From the NCBI RefSeq assembly GCF_003860125.1, contig NZ_RQYL01000029.1, positions 1-37,108 of the forward strand: a stretch of 37,108 nucleotides of DNA. Reading direction: 5' to 3'. The translations under genes and the position numbers were made by a program. Below, piece by piece: positions 12,935-21,121 of the stretch. The notes under the pieces were generated by a model, which did not search any database, was not told the DNA's origin, and saw only the letters and a program-made list of their open reading frames with translations. The DNA comes from Fretibacterium sp. OH1220_COT-178 (GTDB taxonomy: Bacteria; Synergistota; Synergistia; Synergistales; Aminobacteriaceae). Numbering within the stretch: the first letter of the stretch is position 1; every line of letters starts with the position of its first letter.

Positions 12935-15900
12935 TCAATTCCGCAGGAGCACGCGCTCTCCATCCCCGCAAAACGCATTCATCAGCCCGGACATCTCCGG
13001 TTCGGCATTGCCAGGTCCACCATCCCAAACCCGCAGGTCCGTCCCCCCACTCAACCACCGGGACAGATCGCACAGCCCCCACGCCAAGGCCAACGACGCG
13101 GTCCGGCCCTCAGCCCCGGAAAGAGAGATAGGGTGGCCTTCACGTTCCAGCAGTACCGCCAAGGCATCGCCTCCACGAAGGAGACGGAGCGGATTTCCGC
13201 TCCTCGCAAGGCGGGCGTTGGCCCTTCTGAGGATGGACTCGAACGCCAGTCTGCGCACATACCCACGAAACGCGGCCTTTCGCTCCGAGGAATCTTCGGC
13301 GTTGAAAAAGACGCGGCGGCGGAGGGCATCTCCGTATTCCCTATAAATTTTTTCTCCCTCCGCATCCGACCCCATATCCAAGTAGAGGGTCCCAGCCCTG
13401 TCCAGCAATCTGGTTAGGTCCGTAAGCTCCCCGGCGGCTCCGGACGCAATCGACAGGCTTCGGAGCTCGGCCTGGGCAAATTTCGCATCGTCCTGAGCCC
13501 CGCCTATCTCAAAGCCGGCCCTCGAAAGATCCCTCAGACGGTCCTGCAGCTCCTTTCGATCCTCTTCCGGAAGACAGGCGGAGAGATAGTCGTCCTCGTT
13601 TCGAAACCCCTTGGCCAGCAGGAACTTGCCGAAGGCGATCTCCTCCTTCTGCACCAATTCCCGCCTCGTCGCCTGGCTTGTTTCCAGATCATGAAGACGG
13701 ATCATGACGCCTTCCAGACGATCCCGGCTTTCGTTTCTGGCCTCTCGACGCAACTCCAGTTGCCGACGCACATCCTCTACGGATTCCCTCATGCGGGCTT
13801 CTTCGACCTGAGGGTCCTTGGAGGCGAAGAGGACGACACGCTGCTGCTGCAGCGCATCCCGTTCCGTCTCCAGACGCTTGATCAGCTCCGCCTTGCTCCC
13901 GGCCTCGGCCTTGAGATCATCCCGTACCTTTTGCGTAGCGTTCAAGGCCGCCTGCTCCGTACAGAAAGTCCGCTCCAGCCCCTCCTTCTCCTCCTCCCTC
14001 CGCAGCCAGGAGGCGGAACGCGCCTCCAGAAGATCGAGCAGCTGACGGGGGTTCTCGTCCGGAAGGTTCTTGTAGCCGAAGAGGGAGATCTGGCCGATCA
14101 ATTCCCTGCGAATGCTGTTGAAGGACTCCTCGTGACCGCGAATCTCCTTCTCCAGCCGCTCGACCTCCGCCTGTTCCTTCTTCAACCCGGAGAGTGCCTC
14201 CTGATGGAAGCGCGTCAGTTCCTCCTGACTTCCCCGGATCCTCTCCAGCTCGTCCCGAGCGGCCAACAGTTCCCGTTCGGCCTCCTCCGCGGTTCCCAGC
14301 ACATCACGTGCCCTCTGCAGCTGGTCACGCGCCTTTTGGCGCGCCCGGTCCAGTTCCTCGAGGGGCGAAACCCCGATACCCAACTTCAAGCCCAGGGAGG
14401 CGACATCCTCGGTGATCGCGACGTCCAACAGGGCAAGTTCCCGGCCAAGCTCCTCCTCTCCCCGTCCGGCAGCGAGGATATCCTCCTCCAGACGGGCGGC
14501 CAGGGACTGGCGGGACACGAAATCCTCCTTCAGGGCCTCCAGATCCTTGGAGGCCTCGAGGAGTTGACGACGAGCCTCGTCCGAACTCGGCGTTGCACCG
14601 CCCGAATAGGGATGGGCCAAGGCCCCGCAGAGGGGACAGGGCGTCGAATCCTGAAGAAGATGGCGCATTTCGCCCATCTCGTCCACGCGCCGCAGCAGTT
14701 CCACCCGTTTCTCGAGCTGCTGCAGCCCAGCCTCCCCCCGCTCGATCCTGCCGGCCTGCTCGGCCTCCCTCATGCCCAGCTCTCTTCGCTCCAGCTCCAT
14801 CTTCAATCTCCGGTCCAGCAGCTCCCGCATCTCGTCCCGGAGCTCACGCTCCCGATGCAGGTTCGCCGCCAGACGGTCCATATCGCGGAGCCTCCGCTCG
14901 GAGGACGAACAGGATTCGCGCCACTCCTCCAGGCTCTTTCCCTTCAGGCTGGCCCCGAAAAACGCCTGTGCCCTCTCAAAGTTCTTCTCGACGACCCCGA
15001 ACCGGTGCGACATGTCCGAGAACATCGCCTGCCTGTCGTTCAGTGCGCTTTGGGCGTTCTGCCTCCCTTTAAGAGCCCTCTCGTACGCATCTTTCAGGGC
15101 GTGACGATTCTTCTGGGCTTGGGAGAAGAGGTCGAAACACTTACGGATTCCGCCCAACGCCCGGGACAATTTTTCATCGGCGGGAGTGCTCTGGAGGTGT
15201 TTTCGGACATCACGGAGTGCGATTCCCGTCTTTTCCAGTTCCGCTCGCTCCCGCTCCGCGCGGGCAGACGTTTCGCAAAGGGACTTCTCCATGGCCTGAA
15301 ACTGCTCCCGGGCCTCCTGCACCGCCTCCTGACGGTCACGGACCTGCAGGTCCAGATCGCGGACCGTCCGGAGCGTATCCGCAAGTCTTTTCTGTTGGAC
15401 GAGACGCTCCCGCAGGGTGGTCTCCGCGAGATTGTAGGCCTCCTCCGCAACCTGCATATCGGCCCGATAACGCGTCAGCTCGGTCTTCAGATTCAGCTGT
15501 TCGACCCGATCCCGCTCCTGCTCCTTCCGCAGCACCGTAAGCGCACGATGGGCTTCCGTAAGCTCGAGGGCCCGACGAGCCTGTTCCAAACGGCGGCGGT
15601 CCGGCGCGAAAAGCGCCATCTCCTTCTCCCAGTCCGCCTTCCTCCGTTCCAGGTCCCGCAGCTCCCTCTCGTTTCGGGCAAGCCGGTCCCCATACTGGGA
15701 GGTTCCGTCCATCCGGGACAAAGAGCCCTCCAGCTCCTCCAAATCGTGCAGGACCTCAGCCAACTCCCTCCTGAGCCTCTTCACGTTGCCGGCGACGGGA
15801 AGTTTGCCCTGAGCGCGTCTCTCCTCCTTCTCGGTTCTGTACTTCTCGTAAGCCAAAGAGGCGACTGCGCCGTACACGTCCTCCCCCAGCAGGGCATCCA

Positions 15901-16369
15901 AAATCGCAGCCCTGGCCCCGGGCTCCGCATTCAAGAATACGGAGAAATCTTCCGTCCGCAACTGGGACGAGCGCACAAAGGCTCCAAAGGAGATCCCCGT
16001 AAGGGCCTCGACCGAGCGGGACTCCTCCTGCAGCGCCGAATCGTCGCCGATCCGGTGCAATGTCCTCGACAGGAGTCCTTCGCCCCCCCGGTCCGGAGGA
16101 CAAGCGGCCCTGTATCGTTCAAGGGACGTCCCCTCGCCCCCCGATTCGAACAGCACCTCGAACCCATACGAGCCGACCCCGTCCGGGAGCGGCGGAAGGG
16201 AAGCGTCGCCGGACCGAGGGGCACGTCCATAAAGGAGCAGGCAGAGGATGTCGAACAGCGGGGCCCCGGCAAACGCATCGGCGACGAGAATACCGGAACC
16301 GGAGAGATCGAGAACGCGGTCATCCGAGAGATTTTCGGGGTGATTTCGCTTTATCCGAAGGATACGCAT
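12935..16369 (-). CDS. SbcC/Rad50-like coiled-coil protein with degenerate ATPase motifs
   Basis: The product is 1144 aa, starting MRILRIKRNHPENL at ATG 16369 (GGAGG about 13 nt upstream). Overall layout is that of SbcC: an N-terminal lobe with LLLYG and RSSQLRTEDFSVFLNA, two very long coiled coils, a zinc-hook CPLCG near residues 576-580, and a C-terminal lobe with the signature-like LSGAEGRTASLALAWGL near 1080. Key catalytic parts are altered. The Walker A position (about 27-40) reads GILVADAFAGAPLFD, without the GKS/T. The Walker B position (about 1115) reads LRVWDGGPG where family members have a D-E-G sequence. The protein also ends soon after this, without the expected H-loop region. The long ORF is nevertheless uninterrupted. 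No sbcD is adjacent in the window. It may be a structural, ATP-independent homologue or may be in early decay. Confidence 0.75.
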   Translation of the reverse strand: MRILRIKRNHPENLSDDRVLDLSGSGILVADAFAGAPLFDILCLLLYGRAPRSGDASLPPLPDGVGSYGFEVLFESGGEGTSLERYRAACPPDRGGEGLLSRTLHRIGDDSALQEESRSVEALTGISFGAFVRSSQLRTEDFSVFLNAEPGARAAILDALLGEDVYGAVASLAYEKYRTEKEERRAQGKLPVAGNVKRLRRELAEVLHDLEELEGSLSRMDGTSQYGDRLARNERELRDLERRKADWEKEMALFAPDRRRLEQARRALELTEAHRALTVLRKEQERDRVEQLNLKTELTRYRADMQVAEEAYNLAETTLRERLVQQKRLADTLRTVRDLDLQVRDRQEAVQEAREQFQAMEKSLCETSARAERERAELEKTGIALRDVRKHLQSTPADEKLSRALGGIRKCFDLFSQAQKNRHALKDAYERALKGRQNAQSALNDRQAMFSDMSHRFGVVEKNFERAQAFFGASLKGKSLEEWRESCSSSERRLRDMDRLAANLHRERELRDEMRELLDRRLKMELERRELGMREAEQAGRIERGEAGLQQLEKRVELLRRVDEMGEMRHLLQDSTPCPLCGALAHPYSGGATPSSDEARRQLLEASKDLEALKEDFVSRQSLAARLEEDILAAGRGEEELGRELALLDVAITEDVASLGLKLGIGVSPLEELDRARQKARDQLQRARDVLGTAEEAERELLAARDELERIRGSQEELTRFHQEALSGLKKEQAEVERLEKEIRGHEESFNSIRRELIGQISLFGYKNLPDENPRQLLDLLEARSASWLRREEEKEGLERTFCTEQAALNATQKVRDDLKAEAGSKAELIKRLETERDALQQQRVVLFASKDPQVEEARMRESVEDVRRQLELRREARNESRDRLEGVMIRLHDLETSQATRRELVQKEEIAFGKFLLAKGFRNEDDYLSACLPEEDRKELQDRLRDLSRAGFEIGGAQDDAKFAQAELRSLSIASGAAGELTDLTRLLDRAGTLYLDMGSDAEGEKIYREYGDALRRRVFFNAEDSSERKAAFRGYVRRLAFESILRRANARLARSGNPLRLLRGGDALAVLLEREGHPISLSGAEGRTASLALAWGLCDLSRWLSGGTDLRVWDGGPGNAEPEMSGLMNAFCGDGERVLLRN

Positions 16370-16527
16370 CAGAAGATCGAAGCCTCCTATCACCGAAATC
16401 AGCGTAGGGCAAGCTCGGGGCTTCCCGCCAAAACGGTGGAAAAACACGGTGGGAGGCACGAGACGTTCCGGCCTCCCCTTGCAGCCACTTGTTTCGTTAT
16501 CATTATAGCGTAACGCCGGCCACCGAT

Positions 16528-17091
16528 TCAGCCCCAAAGCACATCCGGCACAAGCGGGCTTCCCTTCTGTACATGGGGACAACCACAGGCGCATTCCACG
16601 GCGATGTCGGCCTCCTTGACCAAGACGACGTGAAGCTCGCCCAGGGCACGGAGGTAGGCCTCGGTCCCGGGATCGTAACGCACTCCGTCACAGAATAGGT
16701 CGTTCGACACAATCAGCAGATTCGCCACACGCGCCCTCAGAGACAGGACCGTCCGTCGAATCGTCCGTACAACCTCGTCCGCCTCCGCAGCCGGTCCGCC
16801 GTCGCCGAACAACTCGTTGGCCGTCCAGTTGCCCAGGCATTCCAAAAGCACCGTTGCAGAGCATGGCAACGAGGACAGGACGCCCTCCAGATCCTTCGGC
16901 CGCTCGATCGTCAAAAACCCCCGCTCCCGCCGCGCCGCCCTATGACGCTCGACGCGGCGGCTCATCTCCTCGTCCAGGATACGCGCCGTCGCGAGATACA
17001 CCCGCGGCCCCTCCGGGGAAAAAACCATCGCCGCACGCTCCGCCCACTCGCTCTTGCCGCTGCGCACCGCCCCCGAAACGAAGACGAACAT
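16528..17091 (-). CDS. cobU: Adenosylcobinamide kinase / adenosylcobinamide-phosphate guanylyltransferase
   Basis: The product is 187 aa from ATG 17091 with GGAGGG 6 nt upstream. The P-loop SGAVRSGKSEWAE lies at residues 6-18. The motif ATARILDEEMSRRVERHRAA carries the His (about residue 50) that becomes guanylylated in this family. LLECLGNWTANEL and LIVSNDLFCDGVRYDP follow. The enzyme phosphorylates adenosylcobinamide and then transfers GMP from GTP, giving adenosylcobinamide-GDP for CobS. The C-terminal part departs from the usual GIVP...R.FRD consensus; a separate short protein encoded at 18007 carries that consensus instead. It is divergent from cobS with a 145-bp spacer. Confidence 0.88.
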   Translation of the reverse strand: MFVFVSGAVRSGKSEWAERAAMVFSPEGPRVYLATARILDEEMSRRVERHRAARRERGFLTIERPKDLEGVLSSLPCSATVLLECLGNWTANELFGDGGPAAEADEVVRTIRRTVLSLRARVANLLIVSNDLFCDGVRYDPGTEAYLRALGELHVVLVKEADIAVECACGCPHVQKGSPLVPDVLWG

Positions 17092-17236
17092 CCCACGCCC
17101 TCCATCCACGAGGATCCTGTAAAATTGAAGCACCCCCCTCCGCCGAGCACACGGGCTCGCGGAGACGGGGCTTCGAAGCCGAATCGATCTTTCTTTGTTA
17201 CTTTCTATACAATGAGAAGGAGTCGACCCGTACCCC

Positions 17237-18001
17237 ATGGATATTATACGTTCCTTTCTGATCGCCTGCTCGTTTCTGACCGTCCTGCCCGTTCCGGGCC
17301 CGGACTGGACGGAGAGAAACACGCGTTTTTTCAACCTCGTGCTGCCCCTGGTGGGGCTGGTGCCGGGGACGGCCTGGCTTGCATCCTTCTCCATACTGTC
17401 GCTCTGGGAGGCATCCCCACTCCTTCGAGGGATTCTCATGGCCCTTATCGCTCTCGCCGTCACCGGGGGAATTCACAGGGACGGGCTCATGGATACCTGC
17501 GACGCGCTCTTTTCCCGACGGGATCGGGCGACGCGCCTCAGGATACTCTCGGACACCCATACCGGAGCCTTTGCGGTGATGGGCTGTACCGCCGTAACGC
17601 TGTTGCAGAGCGCCATCTTCGCGGAGCTTCTCGACCGTGCGACGCCCGGCGTTCCCTGGCCGCTCCTGGCCCTCGTCCCCGTCTGGTCCCGGCTGGGGCT
17701 CGGACTCTTGCTGAACGGCCTTCCGTTCGCCAAGGACGATGGGCTGGCCCGCACTCTGGGGACGGCGCAGAGTCCGCACCACAATCGCATCCTCACGTTG
17801 GGGGCGCTGGCGCTCTTCCTCCTGACGGCTTGGGGCGGGGGGGCTCCGGCCCTGGCCGTCCCCGCGGTCTGGCTCACCGCGTTCCTGCTCTGGCGGCATT
17901 GCTGCATGACGGTATTCGGCGGGATCACGGGCGACCTGCTGGGCGCGTTTGCGGAGCTATCCGAGACCGCGATGCTCCTGACCCTGACGATCGTGAGGTG
18001 A
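17237..18001 (+). CDS. cobS: Adenosylcobinamide-GDP ribazoletransferase (cobalamin synthase)
   Basis: This is a 254-aa integral membrane protein with about six to seven hydrophobic segments. The family motif GGIHRDGLMDTCDALFSRRD is at 77-96. It carries the His/Asp residues that bind Mg and form the active site. It joins alpha-ribazole(-phosphate) to adenosylcobinamide-GDP in the membrane and is the last step of nucleotide-loop assembly. The C-terminal CCMTVFGGITGDLLGAFAEL is also typical. GAAGGAG lies about 14 nt before the ATG, somewhat far. A possible -10 TATACA lies upstream near 17208, without a clear -35. The next gene starts 5 nt after the stop, so the genes form an operon. Confidence 0.92.
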   Translation: MDIIRSFLIACSFLTVLPVPGPDWTERNTRFFNLVLPLVGLVPGTAWLASFSILSLWEASPLLRGILMALIALAVTGGIHRDGLMDTCDALFSRRDRATRLRILSDTHTGAFAVMGCTAVTLLQSAIFAELLDRATPGVPWPLLALVPVWSRLGLGLLLNGLPFAKDDGLARTLGTAQSPHHNRILTLGALALFLLTAWGGGAPALAVPAVWLTAFLLWRHCCMTVFGGITGDLLGAFAELSETAMLLTLTIVR

Positions 18002-18006
18002 CGGCG

Positions 18007-18387
18007 ATGCACCTGATCCTCGGAGGGCGTCACATGGGCAAGCGCGCCTATGCCGAATCACTCTACGGGCGTTTTTCATCCGTCTGCGACCTGGGCCGCG
18101 AGGACCCCGAGGCCATGGCCGGCGCAGCGGTCGTGCTCAACCTTCAGGAGGGAGTCCGCTCCCTGATGGGACAAGACATCGACGTGAGGACGTTTTTTGA
18201 AGCCCGCATGGAGCACCTGCGTCAATCCGTCCTGATCGGAGACGAGATCGGGGGCGGTATCGTCCCCATGGAGCCGTTCGAACGGCGATGGCGGGACGAG
18301 ACGGGGCTTCTCTACCAAATTCTGGCTCGGGAGGCAACGATCGTCGACCGAGTCTGGGCGGGCCTCCCCACGCGTCTGAAGGGATGA
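18007..18387 (+). CDS. Short CobU-like protein (cobinamide kinase homologue)
   Basis: The product is 126 aa. It begins MHLILGGRHMGKRAYAESLYG, matching the CobU P-loop region but with GKR instead of GKS/T. Residues 78-126 read GDEIGGGIVPMEPFERRWRD, then ETGLLYQILAREATIVDRVW and AGLPTRLKG. That is the CobU C-terminal block missing in the 187-aa CobU at 16528. The middle third of CobU, including the guanylylated His region, is absent. It lies in the cobS operon (5-nt gap before, 4-nt gap after). Options are a partner of CobU, a dedicated regulatory or binding protein, or an unrelated kinase activity. None can be chosen from sequence alone. Confidence 0.7.
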   Translation: MHLILGGRHMGKRAYAESLYGRFSSVCDLGREDPEAMAGAAVVLNLQEGVRSLMGQDIDVRTFFEARMEHLRQSVLIGDEIGGGIVPMEPFERRWRDETGLLYQILAREATIVDRVWAGLPTRLKG

Positions 18388-18391
18388 GGAC

Positions 18392-19219
18392 ATGGGCCCC
18401 AAGTACGTGTTTTTCGACATCGACGGCACGCTGGTGAGCCACGTGGGGACCAGCCACATCCCCGGGGCCACGCGCAGGGCCGTAGCTCTGTTGCGGCAAA
18501 ACGGCCATATTCCCGCCATCGCGACGGCGCGCAGCTCCTTTCTGACCCACAGGGTCGCTCGAGAACTGGACATCGATCTTCTTGTTTGCTGCAACGGCGC
18601 CCATATTTTGAACGGCACGGAGGTCCTGAGTGCCTCCTGGATATCCGATGAAGCGCTCCGTCTCTTCCGGAGAGCCGCTCCATGTTGCTCCGACCATCCG
18701 GCGGCGATCGACGACCGCTATGTCTACACGGAAGATCAGGACCAAGAGTTCAGGGACTACCTCAACGGCCAGGCCGGCTACTCCTGCATCCGTCCGTTCA
18801 CGAGGCTGCATCGGGCTTTTCTGCTCTACGCCTTCTCTTCCGGCCCCTGGCTTCCCGCAGTCCTCGAGACCGCGAGCCAAGACCTCGCGCTCGAGCGAAC
18901 TCCGCATTTCACCGAGGCACGCCCGGCCGGGACGTCGAAGTGGGCGGGTATTCTGACGGTCGTACGGCGCTTCGGCGCCGCCCCCGGCGACGTCGTCGCC
19001 TTCGGAGACGGGACCAACGACGTGGAGATGCTGCGCAGTGCCTCCGTGGGGGTTGCGGTAGGGGGAGCGCCGGACACAATCAAGGCCGCGGCCGACCTCG
19101 TAACGAACGATATCGATGAAGGCGGCATTCTGAGGGCCTGCATCGATTTGGGGCTGATCGACGGGCCAAAGGACGAAGGGACACCAAACTTTATGGGGAG
19201 GAACGCATCATGCGGATAA
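18392..19219 (+). CDS. HAD-superfamily hydrolase, Cof type
   Basis: The product is 275 aa. Motif I is FFDIDGTLV (Asp9 nucleophile, Asp11), followed by IPAIATARSS (motif II) and GTSKWAGI (motif III Lys). Motif IV is VVAFGDGTNDVEMLRSA. This is the Cof/IIB subfamily, which dephosphorylates sugar phosphates, nucleotides or cofactors. Position in the cobS operon suggests it might act as the alpha-ribazole phosphatase or on a pathway phosphate, since no CobC is seen in the window. That assignment is inference. It overlaps the next gene by 10 nt, which signals co-translation. Confidence 0.85.
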   Translation: MGPKYVFFDIDGTLVSHVGTSHIPGATRRAVALLRQNGHIPAIATARSSFLTHRVARELDIDLLVCCNGAHILNGTEVLSASWISDEALRLFRRAAPCCSDHPAAIDDRYVYTEDQDQEFRDYLNGQAGYSCIRPFTRLHRAFLLYAFSSGPWLPAVLETASQDLALERTPHFTEARPAGTSKWAGILTVVRRFGAAPGDVVAFGDGTNDVEMLRSASVGVAVGGAPDTIKAAADLVTNDIDEGGILRACIDLGLIDGPKDEGTPNFMGRNASCG

Positions 19220-19806
19220 GTGTGACACGCAGGGAGGAACAACGGGTCGGCTCCTGGGCCGGAGGGACGACGACGCAGCTGGCCATCGGCCCGGAGGGAG
19301 CGGATTACGCCGCGCGTCGCTTCGAGTGGCGTATCAGCAGCGCCCGGGTGGACCTGGACGAATCCGACTTCACCCCGCTTCCCGGCTTTCAGCGTATCCT
19401 GATGATTTTGGAGGGCGCAGTGCACCTGACCCACGAGGGTATCCGCGAGGTTGACCTGGGCCCCTTCGAGCAGGACTCGTTCGAGGGGGCCTGGAAGACC
19501 CGAAGCCGTGGGCGCTGCGTCGACTTCAATTTAATGACCGCCAGGGGATGGAGTGGGGCCGTAGCGGCCCTGAGCCCTATCCCCGGAGCTCCCGTCTCAG
19601 TTCCGCTCGCCGGTGCGATCGAGGCGTTCTATTGTCTGCAGGACGCCGTCATCGTCACGATCGGCTCCGCCGGAGGAGGACATACGGAGCTCCTCGATCG
19701 AGGGGATTTTCTGCTCATCGAGTCCCCTGCACCGGAAGCGGTGCTCACCGTAACGACCCGGGAGGAAAGAACAGCAGGAGTGCATGCGACCCTGACCAGG
19801 ACATAG
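19210..19806 (+). CDS. HutD/Ves-family protein
   Basis: The product is 198 aa, beginning MRISVTRREEQRVGSWAGGT. It has the HutD (DUF886) pattern: W-x-G-G-T-T near the start, FEWRISSARVDLDESDFTPL, PGFQRILMILEGAVHLTHEG and RCVDFNLMTARG. The fold is a bicupin. HutD occurs with histidine-utilization genes and may bind formiminoglutamate or act as a brake, but its exact role is unsettled. Here it is not next to hut genes; it overlaps the HAD gene at the end of the cobS operon. Confidence 0.85.
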   Translation: MRISVTRREEQRVGSWAGGTTTQLAIGPEGADYAARRFEWRISSARVDLDESDFTPLPGFQRILMILEGAVHLTHEGIREVDLGPFEQDSFEGAWKTRSRGRCVDFNLMTARGWSGAVAALSPIPGAPVSVPLAGAIEAFYCLQDAVIVTIGSAGGGHTELLDRGDFLLIESPAPEAVLTVTTREERTAGVHATLTRT

Positions 19807-20119
19807 GTCCCGTTCCCATTTCCTGGAAACACAGCGATTCCCCTTCGCGAACGAAAAAATCATGTACTCAGGCCCCCACGCGACAGATCGAACGGCTGGG
19901 CGCCACATTCTGTCGTCAGATTACGGACTCGAATTTCAGAGATGCCTGACGGGGAGTAAAGCCGTTTACAGGCCGCATTGCCGCCTCTACAAATGAAGTT
20001 TCCAGCCGACTTATGGGGCCGACAATGGTTTTGCGAAGGACTTCATGATGTTCATTTTGCCTGCAGCCAAGCTGCATATCCGCAAAGGCCAAGGTAAAAT
20101 ATTATGAATTTATGTTTAT
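19807..20119. other. Intergenic region without recognised feature
   Basis: There is no convincing ORF with a ribosome site on either strand. Base composition becomes AT-richer toward the tRNA-Val promoter. No terminator with a T-run was found after the HutD gene. Confidence 0.5.
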
Positions 20120-20147
20120 TTGACAAGGACGAGCTCCTTGATATAAT
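20120..20147 (+). promoter_or_regulatory. Consensus sigma-70 promoter for tRNA-Val
   Basis: TTGACA (20120-20125) and TATAAT (20142-20147) are both perfect, with a 16-bp spacer. The -10 ends 25 nt before the tRNA. The spacer holds CAAGGA/TCCTTG, a 6-bp inverted repeat that could be an operator. Confidence 0.9.
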
Positions 20148-20172
20148 GTCTCACTGTCGGGCAAAATTACAG

Positions 20173-20247
20173 GGGTGGTTAGTTCAGAGGTAGAACGCTT
20201 CCTTGACACGGAAGAGGTCAGAAGTTCGATTCTTCTACCACCCACCA
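20173..20247 (+). tRNA. tRNA-Val (anticodon GAC)
   Basis: The acceptor stem GGGTGGT pairs with ACCACCC, with discriminator A and encoded CCA (20245-20247). Anticodon stem CTTCC/GGAAG closes the loop TTGACAC, giving GAC. D-arm and T-loop GTTCGATTC are normal. Confidence 0.95.
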
Positions 20248-20258
20248 CTGATAGCAAG

Positions 20259-20288
20259 GGTTTGGGAGTTTTTCCCGAACCTTTTTTG
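20259..20288 (+). terminator. Intrinsic terminator after tRNA-Val
   Basis: GGTTTGGGA pairs with TTCCCGAACC across a short T-rich loop and is followed by TTTTTTG. It starts 12 nt after the tRNA CCA. Confidence 0.85.
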
Positions 20289-20323
20289 TTTTGCTCAGAA
20301 TTCACTCGACAAAGAAGAAAACA

Positions 20324-20348
20324 AACGAGGCCCCCAAAGGACCTCGTT
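20324..20348 (-). terminator. Terminator of the cold-shock gene
   Basis: AACGAGG (20324-20330) and CCTCGTT (20342-20348) form a 7-bp stem. On the minus strand it is followed by TTTGTTTTC. It lies 45 nt beyond the csp stop. Confidence 0.7.
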
Positions 20349-20392
20349 GACGCTGACAAAATATCTGGAACTAAAAGGATTTGAGGAGAGGC

Positions 20393-20593
20393 TTAAATCT
20401 TTTCGACGTTGGCAGCCTGGGGACCCTTTTCGCCGTTCACGATCTCGAAAGACACCTTCTGGCCTTCAGCAAGGGTTTTAAATCCATCACCAAGAATGGC
20501 ACTGTAGTGAACAAAAACGTCTTTCCCTTCGTCAGCCGTAATAAAACCATACCCCTTGCTTTCGTTGAACCACTTCACGGTACCCTGAGCCAT
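20393..20593 (-). CDS. Cold-shock protein (CspA family)
   Basis: The product is 66 aa, [20 protein letters not shown] onward. RNP1 (KGYGFI) and RNP2 (VFVHYSAI) of the cold-shock OB fold are intact, and the length is typical. It binds single-stranded nucleic acid and melts RNA structure, acting as an RNA chaperone. TTAGGAGGC precedes the ATG with about 7 nt spacing. It is monocistronic, with its own promoter at 20650-20678 and a short leader of about 50 nt, so it lacks the long thermosensing leader of E. coli cspA. Confidence 0.97.
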   Translation of the reverse strand: MAQGTVKWFNESKGYGFITADEGKDVFVHYSAILGDGFKTLAEGQKVSFEIVNGEKGPQAANVEKI

Positions 20594-20649
20594 TAAGAAA
20601 AGCCTCCTAAAACGAACAAAATTACCGACACTAAAGGCGGTGTATATAC

Positions 20650-20678
20650 AGATTACAGTGCTCGAAGAAATATGTCAA
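20650..20678 (-). promoter_or_regulatory. Promoter of the cold-shock gene
   Basis: On the minus strand TTGACA (20678-20673), a 17-bp spacer and TAATCT (20655-20650) form a good sigma-70 promoter about 57 bp before the ATG. Confidence 0.75.
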
Positions 20679-20828
20679 GGGGCACTTGTGTCTTTTGTCG
20701 TTGTTCAATGATAATGTCACCCTATAAGTGGCCAATGCCCCCCGCACGGCAGGTCTTTTTGGAGAATATCGCCACGGAGCAGGAGAGAGCGGCATTGTCT
20801 CAAAAGATTTCAAGCGCATCGAGGTCCT

Positions 20829-20966
20829 GGTTTATAGCCGAGGCTATAAACCACGCGTCGACAACGCGGCAACCATGCCGCCTGTCGACGTAAGCGACCG
20901 GCACGGCATCTGCGGCTTAAAGCCGCAGAGAGCCGGCCGTCTGCTTATGGGCCTCCGTCGCAGGCC
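20829..20966. other. Block of four adjacent strong hairpins, possible structured RNA or repeat
   Basis: Hairpin 1 is GGTTTATAGCC/GGCTATAAACC (20829-20852). Hairpin 2 is nested: CGTCGACA/TGTCGACG (20856-20890) with inner GCGGCA/TGCCGC. Hairpin 3 has outer CCGGC/GCCGG and inner CTGCGGCTT/AAGCCGCAG (about 20898-20936). Hairpin 4 is GGCCT/AGGCC (20950-20966). All stems are perfect at these cores. The region lies outside the csp transcript and before a convergently placed gene. An 83-codon frame crosses it but has no ribosome site or family likeness. The rest of 20594-21121 shows nothing else. Confidence 0.5.
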
Positions 20967-21121
20967 GATCATCTTATGAGGGCGGCATACTTTGCCTTCC
21001 AGAGGCATTCAGGCCCGACGTTTTCCTACGAGATACCGGTGTTCCTAGACACTTATTTCCTTCCAACCGAGGCTCTGAACCTGCACGGAAAAAGATTTAT
21101 TCTTTTTTCATCTCATCGATG

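Noticed and set aside
13691-16513. Long plus-strand open frame of 940 codons opposite the SbcC-like gene
   Set aside because: It is a shadow of the coiled-coil gene, rich in Leu, Gln and Pro, with no recognisable motif and no start signal.
20728-20979. 83-codon plus-strand frame across the hairpin block
   Set aside because: There is no Shine-Dalgarno and no family likeness, and the strong palindromes explain the sequence better than coding does.
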